Below are positions 53,414-61,845 of a stretch of 64,000 bases of DNA, piece by piece. A program made the translations under genes and the position numbers. Source of the stretch: Pseudolabrys sp. (GTDB taxonomy: Bacteria > Pseudomonadota > Alphaproteobacteria > Rhizobiales > Xanthobacteraceae); contig JAURVZ010000060.1 of assembly GCA_030655215.1 (NCBI GenBank), positions 52,254-116,253 of the forward strand, given 5' to 3'. A model generated the notes under the pieces. It was not told the origin of the DNA, did no database searches, and saw only the letters and a program-made list of their open reading frames with translations. How positions within the stretch are numbered: position 1 is the stretch's first letter; each line of letters starts with the position of its first letter.

Positions 53414-54711
53414 AGCGACTCGTAGATCGTGCGGCCGGCGACGATGGTGCGCACCACGCGGCCGGTCATGCGCGCTTCATCGAACGGCGTGTTCTTGCAC
53501 TTCGACTTGAGCTCATCCGGATTGACCAGCCACGGCACGTCGGTGTCGATGACGATGACATCGGCCGGCGCGCCATTAGCCAATGTCCCCGCGGACAGGC
53601 CGAGCAACTGAGCCGGTGTCGTTGACATGGCTTTCAGCAGCGCCGGCAGCGTCACGTCGCCAGAGTTCACCCGCCGCAAGCCGGCACTCAACATGGTCTC
53701 AAGGCCAATGGCGCCGGCGCCGGCTTCGGCGAAGGGCAGGCGCTTGGTTTCGACATCTTGCGGATTGTGATCCGAAACGACAACGTCGATCAGGCCGGAG
53801 GCTACGGCTTCAGCCAGCGCCCTGCGGTCGTCTTCCGAGCGCAACGGCGGCTTCACCTTGAAGAAGGTGCGGTACGGCCCGATGTCGATTTCATTCAGCG
53901 TCAGGTGATTGATCGAGGCGGACGCCGTGACGTTCAGCCCGGCATCCTTGGCGCGGCGCAGCACCTCAAGCGATTCCGCGCAGGTGATGGCGGCGGCGTG
54001 ATAGCGGCCGCCGGTCAGCGCCACGAGGCGCATGTCGCGCTCGAGCAGCACGGTCTCGGCCGCTTTCGGAATGCCGAGCAGGCCGAGGCGGGCGGCGAAC
54101 TCGCTTTCGTTCATCACGCCTTCGCCGGTCAGGTCCGGATCTTCGGTGTGATGCACGATCAGCGCGTCGAAATCGCGGGCGTAAGTGAGCGTGCGGCGCA
54201 TGACCTGTGCATTGGTGATGCTCTTCGAGCCGTCGGTGAAGGCCACGGCGCCGGCGGCCTTCAACAGGCCGATCTCGGTCATCTCGCGACCTTCGAGGTT
54301 CTTGGTGATCGCCGCCATCGGATGGACATGGACGATCGCGGTGTCGCGGGCCCGGCGGAGGACGAAGTCGACCGTCGCGGGATCATCGATGACGGGTGAC
54401 GTGCCGGGCTGGCAGATGATCGTGGTGACGCCGCCAGCAGCGGCGGCGAGGCTCGCGGAGGCGAAGGTCTCACGGTATTCGGCGCCGGGCTCGCCGATGA
54501 AGGCGCGCATGTCGACGAGGCCGGGGGCGATCACCTTGCCGCGGCAATCGATGACGTCGGTGCCTTCCGGCACGCCGGCCGCGCCAATGCCCTTCTTGGC
54601 CTCGCGGATGACACCATCGGCGACCAGCAGGTCGCCCATGATGTCGAGATCGCGCGACGGATCGATGATCCGGGCGTTGGCAAACAGCATCGGTCGGCGA
54701 TCGGACAGCAT
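53410..54711 (-). CDS. dihydroorotase-like protein lacking the metal-binding HxH (non-catalytic PyrC' type)
   Basis: This 433-residue cyclic amidohydrolase-fold protein aligns with dihydroorotase: [20 protein letters not shown] at the start, [18 protein letters not shown], and [20 protein letters not shown] near residue 300. The catalytic HxH after GLVDM (normally H-x-H-x-R-x-PG) reads RAF (69-71) followed by IGEPG, so both metal-binding His are gone; the downstream DHAPH-type motif is DHNPQ. Inactive PyrC' proteins of this kind hold the aspartate carbamoyltransferase dodecamer in pseudomonads. pyrB is two genes upstream in the same operon, with a small membrane protein between. A separate active dihydroorotase is expected elsewhere. 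TIGR-type pyrC annotations would mislabel it as the enzyme. Confidence 0.85.
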   Translation of the reverse strand: MLSDRRPMLFANARIIDPSRDLDIMGDLLVADGVIREAKKGIGAAGVPEGTDVIDCRGKVIAPGLVDMRAFIGEPGAEYRETFASASLAAAAGGVTTIICQPGTSPVIDDPATVDFVLRRARDTAIVHVHPMAAITKNLEGREMTEIGLLKAAGAVAFTDGSKSITNAQVMRRTLTYARDFDALIVHHTEDPDLTGEGVMNESEFAARLGLLGIPKAAETVLLERDMRLVALTGGRYHAAAITCAESLEVLRRAKDAGLNVTASASINHLTLNEIDIGPYRTFFKVKPPLRSEDDRRALAEAVASGLIDVVVSDHNPQDVETKRLPFAEAGAGAIGLETMLSAGLRRVNSGDVTLPALLKAMSTTPAQLLGLSAGTLANGAPADVIVIDTDVPWLVNPDELKSKCKNTPFDEARMTGRVVRTIVAGRTIYESL

Positions 54712-54959
54712 CAGCGTTGTTCTTCTTTCGAACGTCCGAGATTGCGGAAGAACCAGATCCAGAACGAGAAAGCGATCCAGCCGGAGCCGAGCGCCATCAA
54801 GCCGATCAGGACGACAAAGAAGGTCGTCCAGGTCATACCGTGCGCATAGACGATGCCGATCAGGCCAAGGCCGACGACAATCAGCAGCCAGCGCAACTTG
54901 CGGGCCATCGTATCGGCGATGAACCGGGACACCGTAGCGATGACGTCATCGCTACGCAT
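54711..54959 (-). CDS. small two-helix membrane protein between pyrB and pyrC-like genes
   Basis: This 82-residue protein has a short basic N-terminus ([20 protein letters not shown]) and two transmembrane helices ([18 protein letters not shown] and [18 protein letters not shown]). It ends in an aromatic and charged tail ([17 protein letters not shown]). The start ATG overlaps the end of pyrB by 8 bases, and the stop shares one base with the pyrC-like start. It is therefore translationally linked on both sides. No family is recognised. It could tether or regulate the pyrimidine complex at the membrane, which is inference. Confidence 0.75.
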   Translation of the reverse strand: MRSDDVIATVSRFIADTMARKLRWLLIVVGLGLIGIVYAHGMTWTTFFVVLIGLMALGSGWIAFSFWIWFFRNLGRSKEEQR

Positions 54960-55905
54960 TGGGCAGGTTCCTCGACAAGGCCTCAAGCACGGCCATGCGC
55001 ATGGCGACACCCATTTCGACCTGTTCGCGGATCAGCGACTGCGCGCCGTCGGCGACAATAGAGTCGATCTCGACGCCGCGGTTCATCGGGCCCGGATGCA
55101 TGACCAGAGCGCCAGGCTTGGCATAGGCCAGCTTCTTCTCGTCGAGACCCCAGTAATGGAAGTACTCTTGCACCGACGGCACGAAGGAGCCGTTCATGCG
55201 CTCGCGTTGCAAGCGCAGCATCATGACGATGTCGGCGTCGGCCAGGCCCTCGCGCATATCGCGGGCGACTTCGACGCCCATGCGTTCGATGCCGGGCGGC
55301 AGCAAAGTGGTCGGCCCGATGACGCGGACGCGGGCGCCCATCGTGTTCAGCAGCATGATGTTGGAGCGGGCGACGCGCGAGTGCAGGATGTCGCCGCAAA
55401 TGGCGACCAGCAGGCCCTCAATGCGGCCCTTGTTGCGGCGGATGGTCAGCGCGTCGAGCAGCGCCTGCGTCGGATGTTCATGGGTGCCGTCGCCGGCATT
55501 GATCACCGAGCAGTCGAGCTTGTCGGCGAGCAGGGCAACCGCGCCGGAGGCGTGATGCCGCACGACCAGAATATCCGGGTGCATGGCGTTCAGCGTCATC
55601 GCCGTGTCGATCAAGGTCTCACCCTTGCTCATCGACGAGGAGGAGGCCGACATGTTCATGACATCAGCGCCCAAGCGCTTGCCGGCCAGTTCGAACGACG
55701 CCTGCGTGCGGGTCGAATGCTCGAAGAACATGTTGACCTGCGTGCGTCCGCGCAGTGAGGCCTTCTTCTTGTCGATCTGGCGATTAAGGGTGACGAATTC
55801 TTCACCGAGATCCAGCAAGCCGGTGATATCGGCTGCGGAAAGCCCTTCGATACCCAGCAGATGACGATGGCTGAGGACGAATGAGGATTTCGGCTGAGTG
55901 GTCAT
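54952..55905 (-). CDS. pyrB: aspartate carbamoyltransferase catalytic subunit
   Basis: This 317-residue enzyme condenses carbamoyl phosphate and aspartate in pyrimidine synthesis. The carbamoyl-phosphate site [20 protein letters not shown], the [17 protein letters not shown] loop, [20 protein letters not shown], and the closing [20 protein letters not shown] are all intact. No regulatory pyrI-like gene is present; the pyrC-like non-catalytic subunit encoded next would form the complex instead. The ATG at 55905 fits the family start (MTTQPKSSF); the upstream extension to 55944 reads as leader. It heads pyrB-small TM gene-pyrC'-plsY-dprA. Confidence 0.95.
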   Translation of the reverse strand: MTTQPKSSFVLSHRHLLGIEGLSAADITGLLDLGEEFVTLNRQIDKKKASLRGRTQVNMFFEHSTRTQASFELAGKRLGADVMNMSASSSSMSKGETLIDTAMTLNAMHPDILVVRHHASGAVALLADKLDCSVINAGDGTHEHPTQALLDALTIRRNKGRIEGLLVAICGDILHSRVARSNIMLLNTMGARVRVIGPTTLLPPGIERMGVEVARDMREGLADADIVMMLRLQRERMNGSFVPSVQEYFHYWGLDEKKLAYAKPGALVMHPGPMNRGVEIDSIVADGAQSLIREQVEMGVAMRMAVLEALSRNLPNA

Positions 55906-56091
55906 TAAAGCCAGTTCTATAAGCGGATGACCCCATACGGGCAAGGGCGCCGCAAGCGCGATTCGGTGCGATCCACAGCCGCCTGCTTATTGCCTTAATC
56001 GGGGCAGGAACCAGAGGCGCTGTTCCGGGGTTAATGGTGCGAACCGCCCTGATTTCGGGCAGCGCCCGGTACGCGGGCAACGGAGGTTAAC

Positions 56092-56454
56092 ATGAACACT
56101 TTTGTGAAATTTGCTGCGGCTGCCACGATGACCGGCGCATTGGCGCTCGCGATGGCAACCCCGAGTGAAGCGCGTAACGGCCGCAATGCGGCTGCCATTG
56201 GCGGCTTCGCCGCCGGTGCTGTTGTTGGCGCCGCTGTCGCCAGCTCGGCGAACAACGGCTACTACGCCGACGACTATGCCTATGAACCGGCTTATACCGA
56301 TCGCAGCTATAGCCGTACCTATTACGGCGGCGATGCGACCCCGTATGCTTATGAGCCGGCCCCGCGCTACTACTACAACGGCCGCAACACCAGCGACCGT
56401 AATTGTGGCGGCAGCCCGGGCAAGTCGAACTTCACGTCCTGCGGCAGCAACTAA
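56092..56454 (+). CDS. small exported Tyr/Gly/Asn-rich protein
   Basis: This 120-residue protein has a signal peptide (MNTFVKFAAAATMTGALALA, cleavage after SEA) and an Ala/Gly stretch (AAAIGGFAAGAVVGAAVASS) like a membrane-inserting glycine-zipper. A Tyr-rich middle follows (YYADDYAYEPAYTDRSYSRT), ending with NCGGSPGKSNFTSCGSN, which has two Cys. GGAGG lies six bases before the ATG. A GGAAC-N17-GGTT string at 56007-56032 is a weak match to the EcfG promoter. A terminator follows at 56473. No family is recognised; glycine-zipper small proteins are typical of the outer envelope. Confidence 0.78.
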   Translation: MNTFVKFAAAATMTGALALAMATPSEARNGRNAAAIGGFAAGAVVGAAVASSANNGYYADDYAYEPAYTDRSYSRTYYGGDATPYAYEPAPRYYYNGRNTSDRNCGGSPGKSNFTSCGSN

Positions 56455-56472
56455 GCTGACGGGATAGACATT

Positions 56473-56500
56473 AAAGGCGGGTCTTCGGGCCCGCCTTTTT
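56473..56500 (+). terminator. rho-independent terminator of the small exported protein gene
   Basis: AAAGGCGGG (56473-56481) pairs with CCCGCCTTT across a short loop, followed by TTTTT. It lies 18 bp after the stop and 12 bp before the end of convergent ruvX, so it may serve both. Confidence 0.9.
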
Positions 56501-56512
56501 CGTGTCTGGACT

Positions 56513-56998
56513 TCAAGGCTGCTCGTTGCGCGCCAGGACGGTGAGGCGATCGAGCGCGCCTTGCAGGATGAACATCGCCGCATGCTGGTCGATGACCTCC
56601 GCGCGGCGGTCGCGTCGCATGTCGGCTTCGATCAGGCCGCGCTCGACCGCAGCGGTCGACAGCCGCTCATCCCATAGAGCAATCGGCAGTTCGGTCAGCT
56701 TGCAGAAGTTGCGGGCAAAGGCGCGCGTCGACTGCGCGCGCGGGCCCTCAGAGCCATCCATATTGATCGGCAGGCCAAGGACGAAGCCGACAGAGCCGCG
56801 CTCGGCAGCCAGCACCAGCAGGCGCTTGGCGTCCAGCGTGAAGGTCTTGCGCGCCACGGTCTCGACGCCGGTCGCCAGCCGGCGATCCGGATCGCTGACC
56901 GCGACGCCAATGGTCTTGGTGCCGAGGTCGAGCCCGATCAATCCGCCGCGCGCGGGTAAATGTGCAGCCGCTTCGACCAATGGCAATGTGACGCCCAT
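56513..56998 (-). CDS. ruvX: Holliday junction resolvase RuvX/YqgF
   Basis: This 161-residue RNase H-fold protein has RGGLIGLDLGTKTIGVAVSD (first catalytic Asp), ERGSVGFVLGLPINMDGSEG with the conserved PxNMDG, and PIALWDERLSTAAVERGLIE (Asp and Arg), plus EVIDQHAAMFILQGALDR (final Asp). RuvX/YqgF processes Holliday junctions and is also linked to pre-16S rRNA 5'-end maturation. ATG at 56998 is the start matching the family; the frame to 57175 is non-conserved upstream sequence. The gene is divergent from the exported protein at 57120. Confidence 0.93.
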   Translation of the reverse strand: MGVTLPLVEAAAHLPARGGLIGLDLGTKTIGVAVSDPDRRLATGVETVARKTFTLDAKRLLVLAAERGSVGFVLGLPINMDGSEGPRAQSTRAFARNFCKLTELPIALWDERLSTAAVERGLIEADMRRDRRAEVIDQHAAMFILQGALDRLTVLARNEQP

Positions 56999-57119
56999 AA
57001 AAATCCCTTCGCGCTGAGCCGTAGCACGTGGCGAAAGGGCCGCCAACGGCTCGCGTTGCACTGGCGCTATCGCTGCCGGCAAGGCAGAATGACCCAAGAT
57101 CATGGGTCGGGGGATTTTC

Positions 57120-58361
57120 ATGTTCATGTCTGTTGCCAGGGCGCTGCTGTGCGCGCCGATGATTGTTGCGCTCAATGCCGAAGGCGCGCTCGCGCAAAAG
57201 GTGGAAGCGCCGCCGTCCTATAACGCCGCGCAAATTCGCGGCATCGACCGCGTTGGCGCCAATTACACGGTGCAGACGCCGGTGCGCAGCGACGGGCTGA
57301 TGCGCAATTACGTGCTGACGACGCCCTATGGCAACGTCCACGTCACCGGCGACGCCATGCTGAAGATGCGGCTCAACGAATTCGTCGCGCTGTCACTGAT
57401 GGAGAAGGTGAGTGGCTCGGACACATTCGCCAAGTCGCTGGTCGAAGCCGGGCTCAACCCGCTGAAATATACCGGACGGCTGATCACCAATCCGATCGGC
57501 ACGGTGCAAAGCACGCTCGGCGGCATTGGCGCGATGTTCGGCCGCATCGGCTCCGGCCTGAACAATGCCGGCAAGACGCAGGACGATCCGCTCGCCGGTC
57601 TGCTTGGTGTGACGCAGGAACGGCGCACCATCGCCGCCGCTTACGGCGTCGATCCCTATACCGACTTCCTGCCGCTCGATGCCAAGCTCAAGCAATTGTC
57701 GGAAGCGGCAGCACTTGGCGGTCTTGCTGTCAGCGGCGCGTTGCTCGCCGTTCCGGGCGCAGCCGGCATTGTCGTGTCGAACCTGTCGACCGCCAACCGG
57801 CTCGACAATATTTCGATATCCGAACTGGCGCGGCAATACACAGCGGCGCAGATCCTTGACATCAATCGCGCGCGGCTGACGGCGATGGGCGTTGCACCGG
57901 AGTTGAATGCGGCCATTCTCGCCAACCGCAATTATACGCCGATTGACATGGCCGCGATGGTTGCTGCGCTCGACTCGATGAAGGATGTCGCGGGCAGGCC
58001 GGTTTTCATCGATCGCGCCGCAGCAGCCGATTCACGCGCCACCGCGTTCTTTATGCGGCAGCAAGCTGAGTTGATGGCGAAAGAGGCGAGGCCGCGCGGC
58101 TACACGCAGATCGTTGCGCTCGGCGGCTTGCCGTTTGCACTCGGCCGCGATGGTCGCATCATCACGGTTGCGCCGATCGATGCTTTGTCGTGGACATCGG
58201 ATACGTCAGTGCGTTTCGGCAACTTCACCACCGAACGCAATGCGCTGGCGCCCCGCACGACCGGCGAATTGCGCATTACCGGAACGGCGACGGCCTTGGC
58301 GAAGAAGCAGTTGAAGAGCGAAGGCTGGAACGTGATGGAAGGAGCGGCGCCCGCGCGGTGA
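57120..58361 (+). CDS. exported protein of unknown function
   Basis: This 413-residue protein has a signal peptide (MFMSVARALLCAPMIVALNA, cleavage after ALA). The mature chain is mainly helical: GLMRNYVLTTPYGNVHVTGD, LNEFVALSLMEKVSGSDTFA, NPIGTVQSTLGGIGAMFGRI and a later LGGLAVSGALLAVPGAAGIV hydrophobic stretch near residue 210 that may cross the membrane. Residues 250-330 have repeated Ala/Leu helices. No catalytic motif or family is recognised. The ATG at 57120 is preferred because GGGGGATTTTC precedes it; 57102 and 57126 are alternatives. A long inverted repeat follows. Confidence 0.75.
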   Translation: MFMSVARALLCAPMIVALNAEGALAQKVEAPPSYNAAQIRGIDRVGANYTVQTPVRSDGLMRNYVLTTPYGNVHVTGDAMLKMRLNEFVALSLMEKVSGSDTFAKSLVEAGLNPLKYTGRLITNPIGTVQSTLGGIGAMFGRIGSGLNNAGKTQDDPLAGLLGVTQERRTIAAAYGVDPYTDFLPLDAKLKQLSEAAALGGLAVSGALLAVPGAAGIVVSNLSTANRLDNISISELARQYTAAQILDINRARLTAMGVAPELNAAILANRNYTPIDMAAMVAALDSMKDVAGRPVFIDRAAAADSRATAFFMRQQAELMAKEARPRGYTQIVALGGLPFALGRDGRIITVAPIDALSWTSDTSVRFGNFTTERNALAPRTTGELRITGTATALAKKQLKSEGWNVMEGAAPAR

Positions 58362-58368
58362 CTAATCC

Positions 58369-58492
58369 GTCATCCTGAGGTGCGAGCGAAGCGAGCCTCG
58401 AAGGACGACGGCCCGCGACTCCTTGGCCGTCTCCTTCGAGGCTCGCATTCGCGCGTGCCCGCGCGAATGCCTCGCACCTCAGGATGACGGGT
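58369..58492. repeat. large extragenic inverted repeat
   Basis: The 20-bp arms CCGTCATCCTGAGGTGCGAG (58369-58388) and its exact reverse complement (58473-58492) enclose further paired segments, GAGCCTCGAAGGA/TCCTTCGAGGCTC and CATTCGCGCGTGCCCGCGCGAATG. It lies 7 bp after the exported-protein stop and is not related in sequence to the 47018 or 59014 repeats. This arrangement of cgtcatcctgag arms is typical of palindromes in Bradyrhizobiaceae genomes. Confidence 0.85.
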
Positions 58493-58649
58493 TTGGAGCG
58501 TTGCGAGCCGCAATAGCTGGTCGGTGACCGATCAGGGGAAGGGAACCGGGAACCGGGAAGGTTTGCTACTGGCAAATCGGGCCGATCCGCTTTACGTACA
58601 GCCCGTATGGTTCTTTGCCCGGCCGGTGTGGCCGTTTTTTGAGGAAATA

Positions 58650-58937
58650 ATGTCCGTCGACGCCCAGACCGTCCGCCGTATCGCTCGTCTCGCCCGCATT
58701 GCGGTTGCCGAGGACGAGGTCGAGCACTTGCAGGGCGAACTCAACGCCATGCTGGCTTTCGTCGAGCAGCTCTCGGAAGTGAATGTGGACGGGGTCGAGC
58801 CGATGACCTCGGTAACGCCAATGGCGATGCGGATGCGCGCCGACGACGTAACCGATGGCGAGAATGCGGAAGCGGTGCTGGCCAATGCGCCGCAGAGTGA
58901 CGATGGCTATTACATGGTGCCGAAGGTGATTGAATGA
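58650..58937 (+). CDS. gatC: aspartyl/glutamyl-tRNA amidotransferase subunit C
   Basis: This 95-residue small subunit shows [20 protein letters not shown] at the start, a coiled [20 protein letters not shown] segment and [20 protein letters not shown]. GatC wraps GatA and stabilises the GatCAB complex, which amidates misacylated Glu-tRNAGln and Asp-tRNAAsn. GAGGAAATA precedes the ATG at 58650. A palindromic repeat separates it from the next gene, so gatC is not tightly coupled to gatA here. Confidence 0.95.
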   Translation: MSVDAQTVRRIARLARIAVAEDEVEHLQGELNAMLAFVEQLSEVNVDGVEPMTSVTPMAMRMRADDVTDGENAEAVLANAPQSDDGYYMVPKVIE

Positions 58938-59039
58938 TGCGCGAAGCGCAGCGTTCAATCATCCCCGGGCGAGTGCAACGAGACCCGGGGATCTCGGGCC
59001 GTAAGACGTGGATGGCCGGAACAAGTCCGGCCATGACGG
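58928..59039. repeat. composite extragenic palindromic repeat after gatC
   Basis: Three hairpins lie in series: GATTGAA/TTCAATC over the end of gatC, ATCCCCGGG (58961-58969)/CCCGGGGAT (58984-58992), and GGCCGGA/TCCGGCC (59014-59032). The last is embedded in a 32-base tract that matches 47081-47104 (topA-rnr repeat) apart from a few positions. The Shine-Dalgarno of the next gene lies at its right edge. Confidence 0.8.
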
Positions 59040-59047
59040 AGAATTAA

Positions 59048-59290
59048 ATGTGTCTGGCCTGCGAGCAGGGCGATCAGGAAAGAATGTGGGAGCTGGTTGA
59101 GATCATCTCGACCGGCAAGATGCCTGCTGGCCACACCGCCGACGAGCTGCGCGCCATGGGCCTGCCGCTGCCGGGCGAACTATATCGCGAGGAGCAGGCG
59201 GACGGCACGATCCTGATCAAGCAGCGCTCGCCGGCGGAAATCGAAGCGCTGAAGAAAACCAATCCCTTTATGTGTGATGCTCCGAAATGA
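59048..59290 (+). CDS. small CxxC protein overlapping the start of gatA
   Basis: This 80-residue protein begins [20 protein letters not shown], so a CxxC motif sits at residues 2-5. A middle [20 protein letters not shown] and a Lys/Pro-rich end with a single Cys (NPFMCDAPK) follow. GGAG precedes the ATG, right after the palindromic repeat. The stop overlaps gatA by 4 nt, so expression is linked to the amidotransferase. No family is recognised; a metal-binding small protein is possible. Confidence 0.72.
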   Translation: MCLACEQGDQERMWELVEIISTGKMPAGHTADELRAMGLPLPGELYREEQADGTILIKQRSPAEIEALKKTNPFMCDAPK

Positions 59291-60762
59291 CTGAATTGAC
59301 TTCGCTGACGCTTGCCGAGGCCCGCGACCGTCTCGCCAAAAAAGACATCAGCGCGCTCGAGCTGACCAACGCCCATGTCGTCGCGATCGAGAAGGCGCGC
59401 TCGCTCAACGCCTATGTGTTGGAGACGCCGGAGCAGGCGGTCAGCATGGCGAAAGCCTCCGACGCGCGCATTGCCAAAGGCGAGGCCGGTCCGCTCGAGG
59501 GCATTCCGCTGGCGATCAAGGACCTGTTCGCGACCAAGGGCGTGCGCACCACGGCCTGCTCGAAAATCCTTGGCGACTTTGTGCCGACTTATGAATCGAC
59601 GGTGTCGTCGCAGCTCTGGCGCGACGGCGCGGTGATGGTCGGCAAGACCAACAATGACGAATTCGCCATGGGATCGTCGAACGAGACCTCGCATTTCGGC
59701 CCGGTGCAGTCGCCGTGGCGGCGCGAGGGTTCGAATACGCCACTGGTGCCGGGCGGCTCGTCCGGCGGCTCGGCCGCGGCTGTGGCGGCGCAGCTTTGCC
59801 TTGGGGCAACGGCGACCGATACCGGCGGCTCGATCCGCCAGCCGGCGGCCTTCACCGGCACGGTCGGCATCAAGCCGACCTATGGCCGCTGCTCGCGCTG
59901 GGGCATTGTCGCCTTTGCCTCATCGCTCGATCAGGCCGGTCCCATCACCAAGACGGTGCGTGACGCCGCCATCATGCTGCGCTCGATGGCCGGTCCTGAT
60001 CCGAAGGACACGACGTGCGCCGATATTCCCGTGCCGGATTACGAAGCGGCGATGGGCAAATCGGTGAAGGGCCTGCGCATCGGCATTCCGAGGGAATACC
60101 GGCTCGACGGCATGCCGCCGGAAATCGAGAAGATCTGGCAACAGGGTTGCGAATGGCTCAAAGCGGCCGGCGCCGAGCTGGTTGACGTATCGCTGCCGCA
60201 TACGAAATACGCGCTGCCGGCTTATTACATTGTAGCTCCAGCGGAAGCCTCGTCCAACCTGGCGCGCTATGATGGTGTACGTTACGGCCTGCGCGTGCCG
60301 GGCCGCGACATCACCGACATGTATGAGAAGACGCGCAGCGAAGGCTTCGGCGCCGAAGTGCGCCGTCGCGTCATGATCGGCACTTACGTTTTGTCGGCTG
60401 GTTATTACGACGCCTATTATCTACGCGCGCAGAAAGTGCGCACGCTGATCAAGCGCGACTTCGAGCAATGCTTCGAGGCGGGCGTGCACGCCATGCTGAC
60501 GCCGGCGACGCCATCGGCCTCGTTCGGCATTGGTGAGAAGGGTGGCGCCGATCCGGTCGAGATGTATCTCAATGACGTCTTTACGGTGACGGTGAACATG
60601 GCTGGTCTGCCCGGCATTGCCGTGCCGGCCGGCACCGACGGGCAGGGCCTGCCACTTGGCCTGCAACTGATCGGCCGTCCGTTCGACGAAGAGACATTGT
60701 TCTCGCTCGGGGCGGCCATCGAGCGTGAGGCCGGGCACTTCGTCGCCAAGCCTTGGTGGTGA
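59287..60762 (+). CDS. gatA: aspartyl/glutamyl-tRNA amidotransferase subunit A
   Basis: This 491-residue amidase-signature protein generates ammonia from glutamine. The Ser-cisSer-Lys triad region is intact: [20 protein letters not shown] (Lys), [20 protein letters not shown] (GSSGGS loop), and [20 protein letters not shown] with the nucleophilic Ser. Glutamine-site residues are in the C-terminal third ([20 protein letters not shown]). The start ATG overlaps the CxxC gene stop. gatB follows only after about 1.1 kb, with two NTF2-like genes in between, instead of adjacent. Confidence 0.95.
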   Translation: MTELTSLTLAEARDRLAKKDISALELTNAHVVAIEKARSLNAYVLETPEQAVSMAKASDARIAKGEAGPLEGIPLAIKDLFATKGVRTTACSKILGDFVPTYESTVSSQLWRDGAVMVGKTNNDEFAMGSSNETSHFGPVQSPWRREGSNTPLVPGGSSGGSAAAVAAQLCLGATATDTGGSIRQPAAFTGTVGIKPTYGRCSRWGIVAFASSLDQAGPITKTVRDAAIMLRSMAGPDPKDTTCADIPVPDYEAAMGKSVKGLRIGIPREYRLDGMPPEIEKIWQQGCEWLKAAGAELVDVSLPHTKYALPAYYIVAPAEASSNLARYDGVRYGLRVPGRDITDMYEKTRSEGFGAEVRRRVMIGTYVLSAGYYDAYYLRAQKVRTLIKRDFEQCFEAGVHAMLTPATPSASFGIGEKGGADPVEMYLNDVFTVTVNMAGLPGIAVPAGTDGQGLPLGLQLIGRPFDEETLFSLGAAIEREAGHFVAKPWW

Positions 60763-60874
60763 AGCCGCGCTGCCCCGATTTATCATAGCGTCTGAATATA
60801 TTTGATAACGTCCATTTATTGCTTGGCCCGGCGAGGAGGTGCCGACATACTTTGACTGATTAGGAGGCAATTAT

Positions 60875-61294
60875 TTGAGCGATCTGGGCACGCGGGCGGC
60901 AGTCAGGGATCTTTACGGCGCTTATGCGCGCGGCGATCAGGCGCGCGTCGCACTGCTGCTGCACGAAGACATTGACTGGGCGATCTATAGCCCGGTGACC
61001 GTGTTTCCCTTTGCCGGCGCACGCCGTGGCCGCGCCGCCGTGCTCGAGGCGATGGCGGCGATCGCCGCAGTCTACGAGATGGAGACCTATAAGGTCGAGC
61101 AGACCATCATTGATGGCGACCGCGCCGCCATTCTGGCCGATGCCGGCTTCAAGCAGCGCGCCACCGGCCGGCTGATACGTTTCCGCGTCGCGCATTTTCT
61201 GCGCTTCAATGATGGCCGGCTGATCGAATTTCGTGAATTCGCCGACAGTTTCGACTTGGTCGAGCAGGCCATTGGTCATACGGTCGACGTCTAA
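60875..61294 (+). CDS. NTF2-like/SnoaL-fold protein (first of a tandem pair)
   Basis: This 139-residue protein of the cone-shaped alpha/beta NTF2 superfamily has VRDLYGAYARGDQARVALLL, HEDIDWAIYSPVTVFPFAGA, and the final RVAHFLRFNDGRLIEFREFA strand. It starts with TTG, which AGGAGG precedes by seven bases. The family covers isomerases, dehydratases and polyketide cyclases, so the reaction is unknown. A tandem paralogue follows 21 bp later. Both sit between gatA and gatB. Confidence 0.85.
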   Translation: MSDLGTRAAVRDLYGAYARGDQARVALLLHEDIDWAIYSPVTVFPFAGARRGRAAVLEAMAAIAAVYEMETYKVEQTIIDGDRAAILADAGFKQRATGRLIRFRVAHFLRFNDGRLIEFREFADSFDLVEQAIGHTVDV

Positions 61295-61315
61295 CCCTGT
61301 CGAAGCAGGCGGCCG

Positions 61316-61777
61316 ATGACGATCGAGAGCAATTTCAGAGCGCATGATGGCGTGCCATCGGGCGAGAGCGCGGCGCGCGCGGTCGTGCTGGCACTGCAGG
61401 AAGCGTTTCGCCGCGCCGACTATGCGCGCATGGCGGCTTTGTACGATGACGACATTGACTGGCTGTTTCACGGACCGGTGTCGATCTTCCCGGAGATCGG
61501 CCTGCGCCGCGGCAAGGCGGCGGTGTTCCGGTCGTTCGAGCGGCTCAACACGCTCTATCACTTCGAGCGCTATGTGACCGACCACGTCGTGGCCGAGAAC
61601 GACTGGGCGGCGAGCATCGCCGATGTTACCATGACGCAGCGGGCGACATCGCGGGTCATCCAGTGCCGCATCGCCAGCTTCCACCGGGTGCACGACGGCC
61701 GGCTGGTCGAGTATCGCGGCTTCTGCGACACGTTCGACGCGGTCGAGCAGACCCTGGGGCGCGAATTGGCGGTGTAA
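61316..61777 (+). CDS. NTF2-like/SnoaL-fold protein (second of a tandem pair)
   Basis: This 153-residue paralogue of the preceding gene shares the FRRADYARMAALYDDDIDW start of the cone, the phrase GPVSIFPEIGLRRGKAAVFR and a closing strand IASFHRVHDGRLVEYRGFCD. The D-D-I-D-W pocket residues occur in both. An N-terminal extension of about 20 residues distinguishes it. An AGGCGG Shine-Dalgarno lies upstream of ATG 61316. The function is unknown. It ends 68 bp before gatB. Confidence 0.85.
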   Translation: MTIESNFRAHDGVPSGESAARAVVLALQEAFRRADYARMAALYDDDIDWLFHGPVSIFPEIGLRRGKAAVFRSFERLNTLYHFERYVTDHVVAENDWAASIADVTMTQRATSRVIQCRIASFHRVHDGRLVEYRGFCDTFDAVEQTLGRELAV

Positions 61778-61845
61778 TGAGGGGATTTTCCGCCATCTTG
61801 CCGTTTGGCCGGTAAAAAGTTAGCTGTCAGCTCAAGGACAGCAAC

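Noticed and set aside
58541..58562. GGAAC repeats upstream of gatC considered as an EcfG promoter
   Set aside because: No CGTT occurs 16-17 bases downstream of either GGAAC; it is a short direct repeat only.
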